Source: Fulvia fulva (Eukaryota > Ascomycota > Dothideomycetes > Mycosphaerellales > Mycosphaerellaceae). From it: DNA of 64,000 nt. Below, piece by piece: positions 22,664 through 34,835 of the stretch (positions within the stretch are counted from its first letter, which is position 1; every line of letters starts with the position of its first letter). A model generated the notes under the pieces. The model was given only the letters and a program-made list of their open reading frames with translations. It did not search any database and was not told the DNA's origin. The stretch covers positions 4,030,001-4,094,000 of the forward strand of contig NC_063019.1 in the NCBI RefSeq assembly GCF_020509005.1, in the 5' to 3' direction. Both the position numbers and the translations under genes were made by a program.

Positions 22664-22873
22664 GGTTTTATGATGTAGTGGTTAGCATTGTAAGTGCGAC
22701 ACGACAGTCATAGCACGATAGACATCGTACTGATCCAGGTGTAGCCGGATTTTGAGTCTTGCCTGCCATAGCAGCGTACAAACATTCCGGCAACGTAAGC
22801 ACAACCTCCAGCATCTATAGTACACAACGCGTACTAACGCCTGTACAAGCCCGGTTCGAATCCGGGTAAGACC
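22664..22873 (+). tRNA. tRNA-Gln-like gene interrupted by about 138 nt
   Basis: The 5' end GGTTTTATGATGTAGTGG and the 3' end CCCGGTTCGAATCCGGGTAA plus GACC match the two ends of a fungal tRNA-Gln. The acceptor strands GGTTTTA/TAAGACC pair over seven positions (one G-U). A D-arm-like ATG..CAT stem and a perfect T-arm with the B-box GGTTCGAATCC are present. A normal tRNA would be about 72 nt, but here 210 nt separate the ends, so the anticodon region holds about 138 extra nt. A TTTTGA loop like that of Gln(UUG) occurs inside the insert near 22750. A T7 run at 22917-22923 could stop Pol III. It is either a pseudogene or a tRNA with an extraordinary intron. Confidence 0.5.
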
Positions 22874-23540
22874 TGAGTTCAAATAGTTGTCGTGCAAGCA
22901 TAGCTTGTGACATATCTTTTTTTGCTCTCACTCCGGACCTGCACTTGCAGGTGTTGTCGAGATTCTCACGATACTTTTTGCCCAGCAGCATCCTGATATC
23001 GGGCTCTCTTCCCAAGTGTAACGTTGCGAGGAGATACCGTATTATCAAACAAATGTACTCATGACTAGCTTCAAGCTCCAAAGCTACCACTGAAATTCAA
23101 GTTGACCGTCCTGTACCTACGCTCCGTATCTCTTGAACATTTGCAGGCCGACTTTCGGTCTTCATCATGCCTTCAGACATGTCTTCTTTGCTGTCATCGC
23201 TCAGGGCATGCTAAGTACTCAAGGGACGTGAGGACATGCAAAGTCTTGGCACGCTAAGGTTTGAACGTGACGTGAGTGAAACTTTCTTGGAGTACCTGCG
23301 CAACACTAATGCAACATCGAATACACAGCATGGTACTTCTGCACCGGTGGAACAATGGCAGATGCCACGAAACCTCGACATTACGTCGTCTCCGATGCTA
23401 TGGCTTGACATTGTATCTGCCTGGTTGACACACACAGAAGGTCTTTCCCGATAAGCTCAGGTACTCAGCCTGCGTGGTCTCAGCTTCTACGCTATACCGC
23501 AAGCGGGCGCGAAGCTGCACGCAGGCTAAGAGCGTAAGTC
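22874..23540. other. Intergenic flank of the transposon island
   Basis: No gene seen. Base composition is still ordinary up to roughly 23,540, after which TA-rich, RIP-like sequence begins abruptly. Confidence 0.5.
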
Positions 23541-23645
23541 GCTTTTTAGTAGATAGCCTCGTAGAAAGGGCATAACTTCATAACTAGAGCACTTATAAAA
23601 ATATTTTTATATATAAGCTAACTTACAACTAGATTAAAAATAATA

Positions 23646-25442
23646 ACGTACTTCACTACCGAGCGGGCTATACTACCGAGCGGGCTACTTTTACTAAGAA
23701 CTATACCACTTCTATAGATATAGCTATATAACTACTATTATAGCGTATATTGTCTTCAAACGAGGCCAAACTGACCTTAGCTATCTAGGCTACGAAACGC
23801 GACGCGACAATTACGAATCGACTTGCTATAAAGGTATACGACGCGTCTCGAACTACACTAGGGTATCGATTGAATAGACGACCTCCTTAGGGTGACTACG
23901 AGCCTAATTCGGAGAAGCTTATAGAGCTAGAAGAGAGGGTAATACTTAAGTATATACTCGAGCTAGATCTTAGAGGTTTCCCGCTATTAAAGGCTAGTAT
24001 ACGAGCAATAGCCGATTCATTACTATAAGAGAAGGGTCTCAAGCCCGCTAGTCTCAATTGGACAGACAGGTTTATTAGGCGGTATCGTGAGCTAAAGGTT
24101 CGTATAACACGTAGATACGATCGTTAGCGAGCCCTAATAGAAGATCTAGACGTTATCGAGAGGTGGTTTTTACTTATACGTAATATAAAGGAGAAGTATA
24201 ATATCCTTAACTAGGATACCTATAACTTCGACGAGACAGAGTTTATAATAGGTATTATTACGTCTTAGAGCGTCGTTACGGGTTTAGAAAGGCGTAGTAG
24301 AAAGAGGAAGGTTGTTTAATAAGGTAATAGAGAATAGGCAATAGTGATAAAGACTATCTATATAGACGGAATAGCGCTCCTACTCTACGTTATCCTTATA
24401 GGCAAACAGTATATTAGTACCTAGTACTAAGACGGTAACTTAGGTCTAGACTAGACAATCGGGCTAATAGAGAACGGCTAGACTAATAATAAGTTCGGTA
24501 TACGGTAGCTAGAGCATTTCTAGAAGTATACTATAGCTCGTACGACTAGGGTATAGAGACTACTTATTATCGATAGCCACGAGAGCTATAACTCGAAGGC
24601 ATTCTAGAATCTATATAAGGAATACAAGATCTTAGCCCTATATATACTATTGTACGCCTCGTACTTACTCTAGCTATTAGATATAGGTTACTATTCGCCT
24701 TTAAAGAAGGTATATAGTACTTAGCTCTCGGGCTTAGTACGCTAGCGTATTACTTATATCGACAAAGTAGAGTTCCTACGCGCCTTCCGGGCAGCCTATA
24801 ACGCTATATTTAGACAGGAGAACATCCTATCGAGCTTTAGAGGCGCTAGTTTAGTTCTATTTAATCTATAGGTAGTGATAGACAAGCTTAATATTAAGCT
24901 ACGTACGCCAACCCCTCTAGCTCCGGACTCTACCCCTTAGGAGTCGAAGACACTACAAACTACAAAAGAATTCGACTCTTAATCGACACTAGTAACGAAC
25001 AAAATATGTGCCCGGGCAGGTTTATCGCTAAACTCGTTATAGGAAGGGGTGTATTAGCTTATAAAAGGGAGTAGAGAGATAGCGTATTAGATAGCTCTTA
25101 TACGAAGCGAGATTAGTAAGCTACGCAAGTCTAACGAGGCCCTTATATAGCGAAAAGCACGAAAGCGCAAGTATATTCAGTCTAGGGGGTCTCTAACCTT
25201 CAATAAGGCGTCGTAATTAATACCTCTAGAGGATACTAGGAGGTAGGAAGTGAGTAGAGAGTCGCTAGATAGTGTTCGGCTAGTACTAAGGCTACGACGC
25301 TATAAGCGATATAGCGAGTCGGGGTATAACGTACGCACCTGTTAAGTAGACTTACTAGATAGCGAAGAATCTAAAGAGGAATTGTCCTCCTAGTAACGAT
25401 TCTATAGGATGTCGTCGTATTAAGATATCGTCGTAATTAAAG
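23646..25442 (+). mobile_element. Fot1/pogo-type DNA transposon, RIP-inactivated, right end missing
   Basis: The left end follows a TA dinucleotide and begins ACGTACTTCACTACCGAGCG, the same terminal repeat as the complete copy at 39,019-40,884. The plus strand encodes a decayed DDE_1/CENP-B-HTH transposase: SLNWTDRFIRRYRELKVR (DNA-binding part), NFDETEF, a RLLIIDSHESY catalytic segment, and SPLKKVY near the end of the DDE domain, with TAG replacing Trp at many positions. The copy stops at 25,442 inside the subterminal sequence, and the expected right terminal repeat is absent. Confidence 0.8.
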
Positions 25443-27010
25443 TTTAACGTACTTTACGGTATATAGTAGAATAGTATTTAGTACTAAAGGTGTCTCTACT
25501 ATTGGTATAGAGACTACGTCTCTTATACCTATATAGAGGGATACTACTCTAGTCCTAGTTCTATTTTACTACGCCTTATCGGTTTTACCTATATCTTATC
25601 CTACGATAGTAGTTCCTCTAATAGTCTCGTACTAACTAGCTAAGTAACTTTAGGTCCTCTAAGTCGCTCCTACTATTCGTACGGTGTCTCGGTAGTATTA
25701 CCGTACTATTGTCTCGACTAGCTTAGTATATACTAAGTTAGTCTTAGTACTGTACGACATACCTACTAACCTATATTCGTAACACCGTAGCTACTTTATA
25801 ATTTAGTACTACGTTCTTATTTTATATAAGCGATAGGTAGTTAAGTAGTAAGTCGCTCCGGAGAGCTATAAAGGCTTTAGTGTCTCCGTCTACAAACTTC
25901 TCGACGGCTAATATCATTACGGCTAGCTTCTAGTCCCTTCCGCGGCTAAGATAGAGTCGCTAGTCGGCTATAATAGCCTACTAGAAGTAGACGCGGATAT
26001 TCGTATTAGTCGCTCGGAAGTTACGATTGTCTAGTTTAGCTAGTATATCGGGCTTTAGGCCGGCTAGAAACTTGCGTAGGTAAGTAAAGTCATCTAGTAG
26101 GGGAGTTATATAGCTCCTAGTTAGCCTAAGCGACCTAATAAAGGTCCTAATACTCCTAGTTTAACGGGTAGTCTCCTACTTACGCTAGATCTGCTCCTAA
26201 TAGTCTAGGTCGACTATAAAGTTAGAGATCTACGTGATTATGTCGTCGAATTCGCCGTGCCTAAGATAAGGGGGCTTTAGGCGCGTTTCTTCGATAGCTT
26301 TAAACTATAACTAGTTAAAGTCGCTACCGACGAAGCTACTAACGAGCTCTAGTTTCTCTAGGTCGGAAAGGCGTCGTTTGACAATCCATTTCTTATTTAG
26401 GCTAATCTAGGCTCTAATAGACGATATCTAGTTAAGGCACTTGTCGTTCTAAGCGTTAGATTTTAGAATAGGGGGATCCCCTATCCTAGGCGCCTTATCT
26501 CTACTAGCTAGCTCGTTATATAGGCCGAAGTTATCTTCGTCTAGGTAGTCCGCCCTATCTATCTCCGCGTCGCTAACGCGGTTAGGGCGGCGGTACGACC
26601 GAGTAGCTAGGGGTATAGCCTAAGTAGCCCTAAAGGTATCGTTTAGGCTAGTAGGCTAAGCCGCGTAGTTATTACCTAGGGCGCGACTATAGGCTAGGCC
26701 CTCTCCGACTAGATAAGTAGCGAAACCTTACTAATCCGGTAGGTAATAACCGCCTTGATTAGGGTGTTAGTTAGTGTCGTCTATACTAAAGGTTTAAGTA
26801 GCCCGCCCTGTTCGTAGGAGCTAAGATAAGGTTAGTAAGGCTACCTCGCTTAGCTTTAGTACTAAGGTCCGACTAAGGCGTAAGTTAGAGACTTATAGCT
26901 TAGGAGATTCACTTATAGGCTAATTTAACCTAATAGAAAGGATGAAAGGAAGGGAAGCTACTAGATATAAGAACCTTAGCGAGTATAAATCTAAGATATA
27001 GAAAAGCTAC
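25443..27010 (-). mobile_element. RIP-mutated coding remnant, possibly gag-like
   Basis: On the minus strand a long frame can be followed through many TAG codons (NKKWIVKRRLSDLEKLEL, FLAGLKPDILAKLDNRNF and similar). The 'FL.GLKPDI..KL' type of stretch is reminiscent of retrotransposon gag proteins, but I cannot name the family and see no terminal repeats. Confidence 0.4.
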
Positions 27011-27806
27011 CTAAGAAAACTCTAAATATAAAGCTAAGCGCTAAGCCGGCGGTGTGTTCGGATAGGAACGTTATATCGCTAGAGACAATGTCTAATAATA
27101 ATGAGTATAATAAAGTAGCTTACTTAACTATAGAAGTCTAAGGCAAGTTCCCCTCGTTAGAGTAGTTACTTAACTCCTATACTTTATCCTATATAACTGA
27201 CTAAAGCTGCCTCTTTAGATCTATAACTCCCTTAATAAGGAAGAAATAGATTAAAGTAGGAGGTGGGTTTTTATTAGCCACTTATATTAGGAATGTAGAG
27301 ATGAGTAGGAGAGCTAGTAGAAAAGTTGTTTTAGAAGATGTCCTACTTATACCTAAGCTAGGAGTAAACCTAGTTTTATAGAACTAGTTTAGTAAGTAGT
27401 TTAGTGTTCAACCTCTATTATTTTCTCTTGTTTTCCCCTCTAGTAAGACTATTGTCTCGACAAAGCTCCTTAGGGGGGTTCTATTTATTAATAAGATTTC
27501 TCCTCTCCTATAAGAACGGGCACATTACTCCTTATATACACCACTAATAGAGAATGCCTTTGTGACTACTTAATTAGAGACCGACCTAAAGTAGTAGGAG
27601 CTTTAGTATAGAAGATTTGTACACTTTAGGAAGAATTTGCTCTAGAATCTTTATAAGGTAATAGACTTAAAAGAATATATTCCTATCCCTAAGGATAGCT
27701 TTCACTAGTATAGAGTACGTTCAATAGTAAAGATAAAGAAGTATAAAGGCAAAGTTATAGAGAGAAGACCTAAAAGACTTGCCCTTATATCTATTGACAT
27801 ATATAG

Positions 27807-30800
27807 ATAGATAGATTTGTCATTCCCCTGTTCTAGGACCCTATCCGGCCTATGTAGGTATATATCTATTGTTATGTACAAAGGGAAACCCGAATAGGTG
27901 AAAACCCTTCCCGCCCCCGACTACTCCTTATCTAGTTTAGCTTTCCCTCTGAACGTACGTAGTCTATGTCACTACCCCGTTAGCCCCCGCTCCTAGCCGG
28001 TCTCGTCGCGCTACGTCGTGTCCTCTCTTCCTATACTATTCCTACTAGGCGGTACTGTTCTAGCTAGCCCTTCTCTAGTATCTAGTTCGTAATGCGCCGT
28101 AGGTCCTTAGCGTTGTTAAGAAGTGCCCTAATCGTCCGGTTCCTCGCCTTTACTATCTACTCCCCCCTTCCTAGCGACCACCTCGGACAGACGAGGAGTA
28201 CGTACCGTACGTTCTAGGAGCGATAGCCGTAGGGGCAGCTAGTATTCGTGTATCCTAGAACCTTCCTCTATAATAGGTACCCCTAGAGGCCGATATGTTC
28301 GCTTCGTAGTTAGGTTGCTATACTACTCTATGCCCTCGTAAGGCGGTAGTAGATAAGCTTCGGGGGGTGCTTGACCGCGGATTTTGTAGCTAACTATTCC
28401 TTAGGTTGTCCCGCTAGCTAAGGGCGTCCACTATGCCCTACAACCTAGTTGTTCCACCTCTCTTTCTATAGTTACTCTACAAACGATTTCTTACCTTCCT
28501 ATTATGTTACTAGCTATTCGTCCCTTGCCCGGTAGTTCGGCTCGTTTCCGGGTCGAATGCCCCTATACGCTAGTACTAATTCGCGGGCCCTTACGACTAT
28601 ACTAGCGATGACCTTCTATACTAGGTACTATGCCGACTTGCCTAAGTAGGAGGTCCGTAGTCCCTAGATATATAGGTCGATCGGCGGTATAGCGGTCTCG
28701 TACTTAAGCATCCTCGTTAGTGTCGACTTATATACCCCGGTGACCTTCCTTAGGTATTGGTTTTAGATCTTCGCTAGCGGCGCGACGAGTCCCTTCGATA
28801 GGTAGGCCCTCTCGCCTAAGGACTATACTTAGCTACTATAGGTAAGGACTGGCCGTATAATAGCCGTATATAGAAGTCGTAACTACCGGAAGTCCGCCCC
28901 CTATATAGACGTAGTGAGCCTCTGGTATAATGCTATATTCTGTTTAGCTTTCCGTAATATTGCCTATACGTGCTTCCTCTACCGTAGCGCCGGGTCTACC
29001 TATAGTCCGAGGATCCTAAGCTAATTTGCCGGGTTAGTCGTATGCCCCTATATCTAGATAGAAGCTTGCATATTGTAGAACCGTGGCCGGCGCGTAAAGT
29101 GTATCAGATTGTACTTTTCTAGGGCAAACCGAGCCCCGTGCCTCCTAGCCTAGTCCTCGTAGATCTTGTGCTTCTCTTCTAGTAGCCTACAGTTCTCCTT
29201 AGTCGAGGAAGACTACGCTAGGATGTTTATGTCGTCTACGAAGCCGCTCGTAGCGGTGTTCTAGGATTCTAGGGCTAGGAGTAGCGTCGCTATAAAGAAG
29301 AGGAATAGAATAGGTACTAGCGTTAAGCCTTACGGGATTCTAGTATAGACTACTTGAAATAGGCTTCTATACTAGCCGACTAGGATCGACGTACTACGGT
29401 TTTGGAGGTAGGACCGTACGAAGTTAACAAGCCACTTAGGGAGTCCTTTCGACCTTAGGATGTAGAGTAGCCGCGGGTATAATACGTAGTCGAAGGCTCC
29501 CGATATGTCTAGGCTAAGTAAGGAAGCCACCTTGTCCCTATTCTTATACTAGATAGCCTTTACCTAAGAGGTGATAAGTTCTATCGCGGATAGCGTCGAT
29601 CGCTATAGGCGCGTACCTATCTAGGTGTCCGGGAGTAGGGAGTGTTCCTCTACCGCCTCGGAGAGTCTCGTTATAACTAGCTTCTTAAGCGCCTTCCTAA
29701 GAGTGTTAAGGAGCGTAATTAGGCGGTACGACTTCACCTACGTATAGTCTTCCTTCTACGGCTTACGTAGGACCACTATCGTCGATTGTTTAAAAGCTAT
29801 CGGGTAGTATCCGGTCTATAGGTAGGCGTTAAAGATCGCTATAACTGCTAGGGCTAGTTGATCTCTACACTTCCTTAGTAGCTCGTTTAGGATCCTATCC
29901 GGCCCCGGGGCTTTCTTCGCCGGCAACTTCCTTAGTATAGCGGTAACTTCTCCCTCGGACACCTCCTATTAGACCGCGATACTAGGGGCTAGGGGAGTAG
30001 AGCTATTTATATCGCTTAGATTAGCCTCGACTAGGGGTAGGAAGAACTTACTAGCTAGTAGACGCGCCTTAGCCTCGGGGTCGCTAACCGGGCCACTAGG
30101 CGATTGTAGCGCTAGGATAGAGAAGGAGGGGCCCTATATAGGGTCCTGTCGGGCCCATTTCGCTAGCTTCCACATCCTCTCTAGCTTGCCGGCGATTTCT
30201 TCTACTATAGCCCTCTAGCCGACTACTTTCTCCCTCCGTATTATAGCTTTCTTCTATTAGTATGCCTCCCTATATACGTTCTAGGCCTCCTCGCTATAGC
30301 TGCTCGTCTATACCCGGCGGGCTCTCCTTGCTTCTCTTACTACCGTAGTACAATCCGGCGTCTAGTATAGTTTAGACTATATCGTTAGTTAGGTAAGCGG
30401 AACGTGAAGTAAGGTCGCTTTTCTTATTTCGTCTGTCAACCCCTAGACTGCTTCGTCTATCTCGTCTTTACTATTGTATTGCTACTACGCGATCTAGACT
30501 AGCCTCTTAGAGTCATCGAGGTACGCCTAGATATTGGCCTAGTAGGCCTTTCCCTAGTTTAGCTTAGGGGTTCCCGCTAGTATACGTTATATCTATATCG
30601 TAATAGAGGTCCTAACTAGTATATAGTCTAACGACGCCTCGAGTTCATATTCGATCCTATAGTAGGTTACCGTATAGTAGTAGCTATCTAAGATCTAGGA
30701 GAGGTCGATCGTGCCTTAGAGTCCCCCTCTCTTCTAGGTGCCTAGGTCCTTCGGGGTATTAAGAGCAATTACGTTACTCGCTATTAAGTCGAGTACTTCG

Positions 30801-32786
30801 TCGGCTATAGGGTGCGGCTATATAAGGCTTTCCTAGGAAGGGTGGTATATGTTAAAGTCTCCTACTACGATATGGCACCCTTGTCTCTTAAGCGTACTGT
30901 CTAGGTGTCTATAGACCCCTAGGTCGCGGCTAGACCTCGAGGCTAGCGGTTGTATATATAGGTTGTATATCTAGGTACTACCTACGTAGAGGGAGGTAAT
31001 ATCGCCCCCGCCTTCTTCGTCTACGTAGTATACTACCTCCTAGTCGGATTCTAGTATGTCCTTACTAACATAGAAGCACGTACGGGGTCTGCCGTCGCCT
31101 CGTAGGTATGTCGTATAGCCTAGTAACTTATAGGTCGTTAGTCTCTTATAGTACGGGTTAATCTATAGCTCCTAGATTGTAAGGACGTAGTAGACGCGCG
31201 GGTCCGCCTCGTATAGGAAATGGTTCTAGACTATATCCTTACTATAGTTAACGTTATACTAGATGATACTAAGCGTATCGAGGCTAGTTATCGGTATCGA
31301 CAATCATTTCCTCTATATCGTCCTATGTCCTACTACCCTATACGTCCTAGTCTACGCCTATCGGCTATATACTAAAGAGGAGCCGGGCCTAGTTAGATTC
31401 CCTCGCCGTAGCTAGTAGAGCACGTGGCCTCCCGTACGCCCTAGGTTACGTATCCTTTATATCGTTCTCGGCCCTAGGGCGCTTATGCCCGACCGCCGCT
31501 AGTTAGTTCCGGTATAGGCTAGCCTTACGGTCGCCGTAGAATCTTAGGGCGACGGTTCTACTTATAATTGCCTTGTTTTTCGCTAGTTTCCGCTATAGGC
31601 ATTCCGCACTATACGATAGGTAGTACCCCGGACAGTTCGCGTACCGTCTCGTAGCCGATATATAGTCCCTAGATATATAGTCTCCTATATAGTTCGAGTA
31701 GGCCTGCTTGTTTATATACGTGTAGGTTTGGTGTCTATACTGTTAGCATTTGAAGCATTAGAGGACACGAAAGGATAAGGAGTGCTTTTCTACTATCTTA
31801 AGGCTATATTACTAGACTAGGCCTTGTTCTATCGCTAGATCCGCCGCTTTCGCGTCTTATAGCTATACTATTAGCGCCGAGGCCTTCTTGCCTTCTAGCC
31901 ATTTCCTATAGAGCCAAGTCGCCTTCTAGATTAGAGAGTTAAGAGTGACCGGGTTGTCCTCTTAGAGAGCGCGTAGGTGACCCTAGTTAGTTAGGTCAAA
32001 CTCCTTAGGTATGTCGTAGACTAGGATCGTGAATTGTTTCGTTAAGACCTTCGCTAATGCCGCAACCTTAGATGCCTACTATAGCTATGCCTCTAGGTGC
32101 CTCCTAGTAGTAGTAGAGCTAGTATAGATCTATAGAGTGCCGTTAGACTGTTAGTTCACTACGACCACCCCTAGTTAGTTAATTCGTTAGGCGAGCTCCT
32201 TGTTCGATAGCTTCGCAACTTCGGCCTAGTCTTCCTTTACTACAATACGGATCGTAACTATATCGTGCGTTAGGAGGGGGCCTAGTATCGATACCGCGAC
32301 CGATGCCTAGCTATAGGGGTGTTGATTCCGGGTGGCCTTGCTAATCGCCTAGGACGTCGTCCTTATTTCTTATTACCCTCGGTAATACGACAGTATAAGC
32401 GCCGTACGTAGCTAAGTGATCATTACCTATAGAGACCGGTAAGGGAGCTAATCGTTAGTTTCTATACTTTTTGCGTCCTCTATAAGTTGCTACTAGTTGT
32501 CTTAGGGGGGCTTCGCCTATAGGGCCGTAGGCGCCGTTAGTACCGTAGCCTAGGCTACTATTGCCTAGGAGTTGCCTAATGTAGCTAGGCACCTCCGCGG
32601 CGTTTAGAGCTGAAGAAATAGGGTGAAGAGAGCTTCAAGCTATCCAGATTGAATAAGGTAGAACTCCCTTAGTCCTAGGGGCAGTGGCCTGCTTTATATA
32701 TCGTTAGAATGGCCTTAATAAGAGCTTTCGAATGTGTCTTGTTTTGGCGTAGAGATCGATGAGCCGACGCGTCGAGTCTAGCGAGG
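27807..32786 (-). mobile_element. Tad-like LINE copy 1, full length, RIP-inactivated
   Basis: The 18-bp duplication ATCTATTGACATATATAG flanks the element at 27789-27806 and 32787-32804. On the minus strand a mutated ORF1 (gag-like, with remnants of CCHC knuckles) lies at about 31.4-32.6 kb and ORF2 (endonuclease plus reverse transcriptase) at about 27.95-31.3 kb. Its 3' tail is of CTATCTATCTATA type rather than poly(A). It is about 4.98 kb long and matches copy 3 end to end in the opposite orientation. Confidence 0.85.
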
Positions 32787-34835
32787 ATCTATTGACATAT
32801 ATAGCCTACTACTAATCTTAAGACTAGGTTTAAATACTAGCTTAAGATTGTTAACAACTTCTCTAGGAAGAAGCGGACCTTTCCTCTTAGGAAAAGAGAA
32901 GATGCTCTAGTTGCTCTCTAGAACTAGAAGATTAAAGTAGAGAGGAAATCATTAGCGTAGCTAAAAGTAGTAAGGCTTAATAATACAAAAGAACTTATTA
33001 TATTAGTAAAGCAGTAGGAGAAGGATTTAGGGATTAGGCTCGAGCCGACTAAGGCATATAACTCTCTATAGAATAGACTAGTTAAGAGGTCAATATAAAC
33101 CTTAGAGGACTCTATAAGGGCAATGCTTAAAGAGGCTAAGATACTAGTTGAATTTTGGCCTAAAGTACTAGAGGCCTAAACTTATATAAGGAACAAACTA
33201 CTAAATAGCCTAGATTACAATAGGTTCAAGGTTTTACTAGATAAGGCTTTTGATAGTATCAAACCGACTATTAACTATTTGAAAGTTTAGGGATATGCAG
33301 CTCTTATCTATATAGATATAAGATCCTAACCTTAATAGGCAAGAAGTGACAAGCTAATAAATAGGGGTAAAGAAGCAGTGTTTATTAGGTATATTAAAAA
33401 CATAGCTAAAGCCTAGCTCTTTTAGGAACTAGACATAAGAGCTATTAAACAAGACATATATATAGACTTCTTTAAGGACTAGCCTAGAGGTGATATAGGT
33501 CTTAATATTCTAACATTGAATCTACTAAGTAGTATACTAGCTAGGAAGCCCTTAGGAAGGCCGAGGAAGAACGTATCCTTAGGACAATCTACCTACTGTT
33601 TAGGCGTATATTAAAGCACCCCCGAAATAGATCAGCTAATTAAGAGCTCTAAAGTCGCTTAGCCGAGAAAGCTGTTTATATAACACCCTAACCTCTAGAG
33701 ATCGTAGGGGAATTTCAGAAAATCGATTAGCTAATTAAGAGAAGCTCCCTAGATCCCTAGGAAATAGATGTTACTATTTTATAAGTAACGGTCCCTAAAT
33801 CATCCCTTAGAAAGAGAAAGGCTGACTATAATGTTAAGGGCTATGACATGAAATAGAAAGCCCTAAAATCTATAGTCCCTAAGCCCGAACTAACTACTAA
33901 AGTAGGAGAAGTAATAGACCTCTTAGAGAACCTTACTACTTTTTACTAAGCTTTCTTTACAGCTATATAATCAGTGGACAGTTCAATACTATAGGATAGC
34001 AAATTCCTAGAAGAAGTTAAGGAAGTGGCCTTTATAGTAACTATAGAAGCTATTATATATAAGCAAGAGGTCCTAATTCCAAAATCCTATAAGGATGCTA
34101 TAAATGACAAGAAATAGGGACATCTTTAGAAGGAAGCAATCCAAAAGGAACTAGATGCTCTATAGAGTAATAATACCTAGGAAAATTCTGTTCTACTAAA
34201 AGGAGCAAATCTAGTTATATTAAGATAGGTCTTTGATATTAAGAGAAGTATTAGTAGAGCTATTGAAAAGTTCAAGGCTAGACTAGTTATAAGGGGCTTC
34301 TTATAGAAGTTTAGTGTTGACTTTATAGAGACATTTATACCTATAGTAAGACAGGACACCCTTAGGTTGTTTATAGCTATTGTATATAAGAAGGATCTTT
34401 ATCTTTACTAAGTAGATATAAACAATGCATTTATAGAAAGCACGCTCTATAAAGACATCTTTATATTACTACTACTAGGAGTTGAGCTTCTACTAAACAT
34501 AGTGTTCAAAATCCTTAAAAGCTTATATAGACTTAAGTAAGTAGCTAGAGATTAGAATCAACTCTATATATTAAAGCTTGGAGAGATTGGATTTATATAG
34601 TTAGAAGTGGATCTATACCTACTTATCTATAAGAAGAGGGAGATTATAATCCTTATATATAGATAGATAGATTTGTCATTCCCCTGTTCTAGGACCCTAT
34701 CCGGCCTATGCAGGTATATATCTATTGTTATGTACAAAGGGAAACCCGAATAGGTGAAAACCCTTCCCGCCCCCGACTACTCCTTGTCTAGATTAGCTTT
34801 CCCTCTGAACGTACGTAGTCCATGTCACTACCCCG

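Noticed and set aside
34177..34359. 60-codon minus-strand frame in the copia reverse transcriptase region
   Set aside because: It is the antisense of the decayed RVT_2 domain and short enough to be chance.
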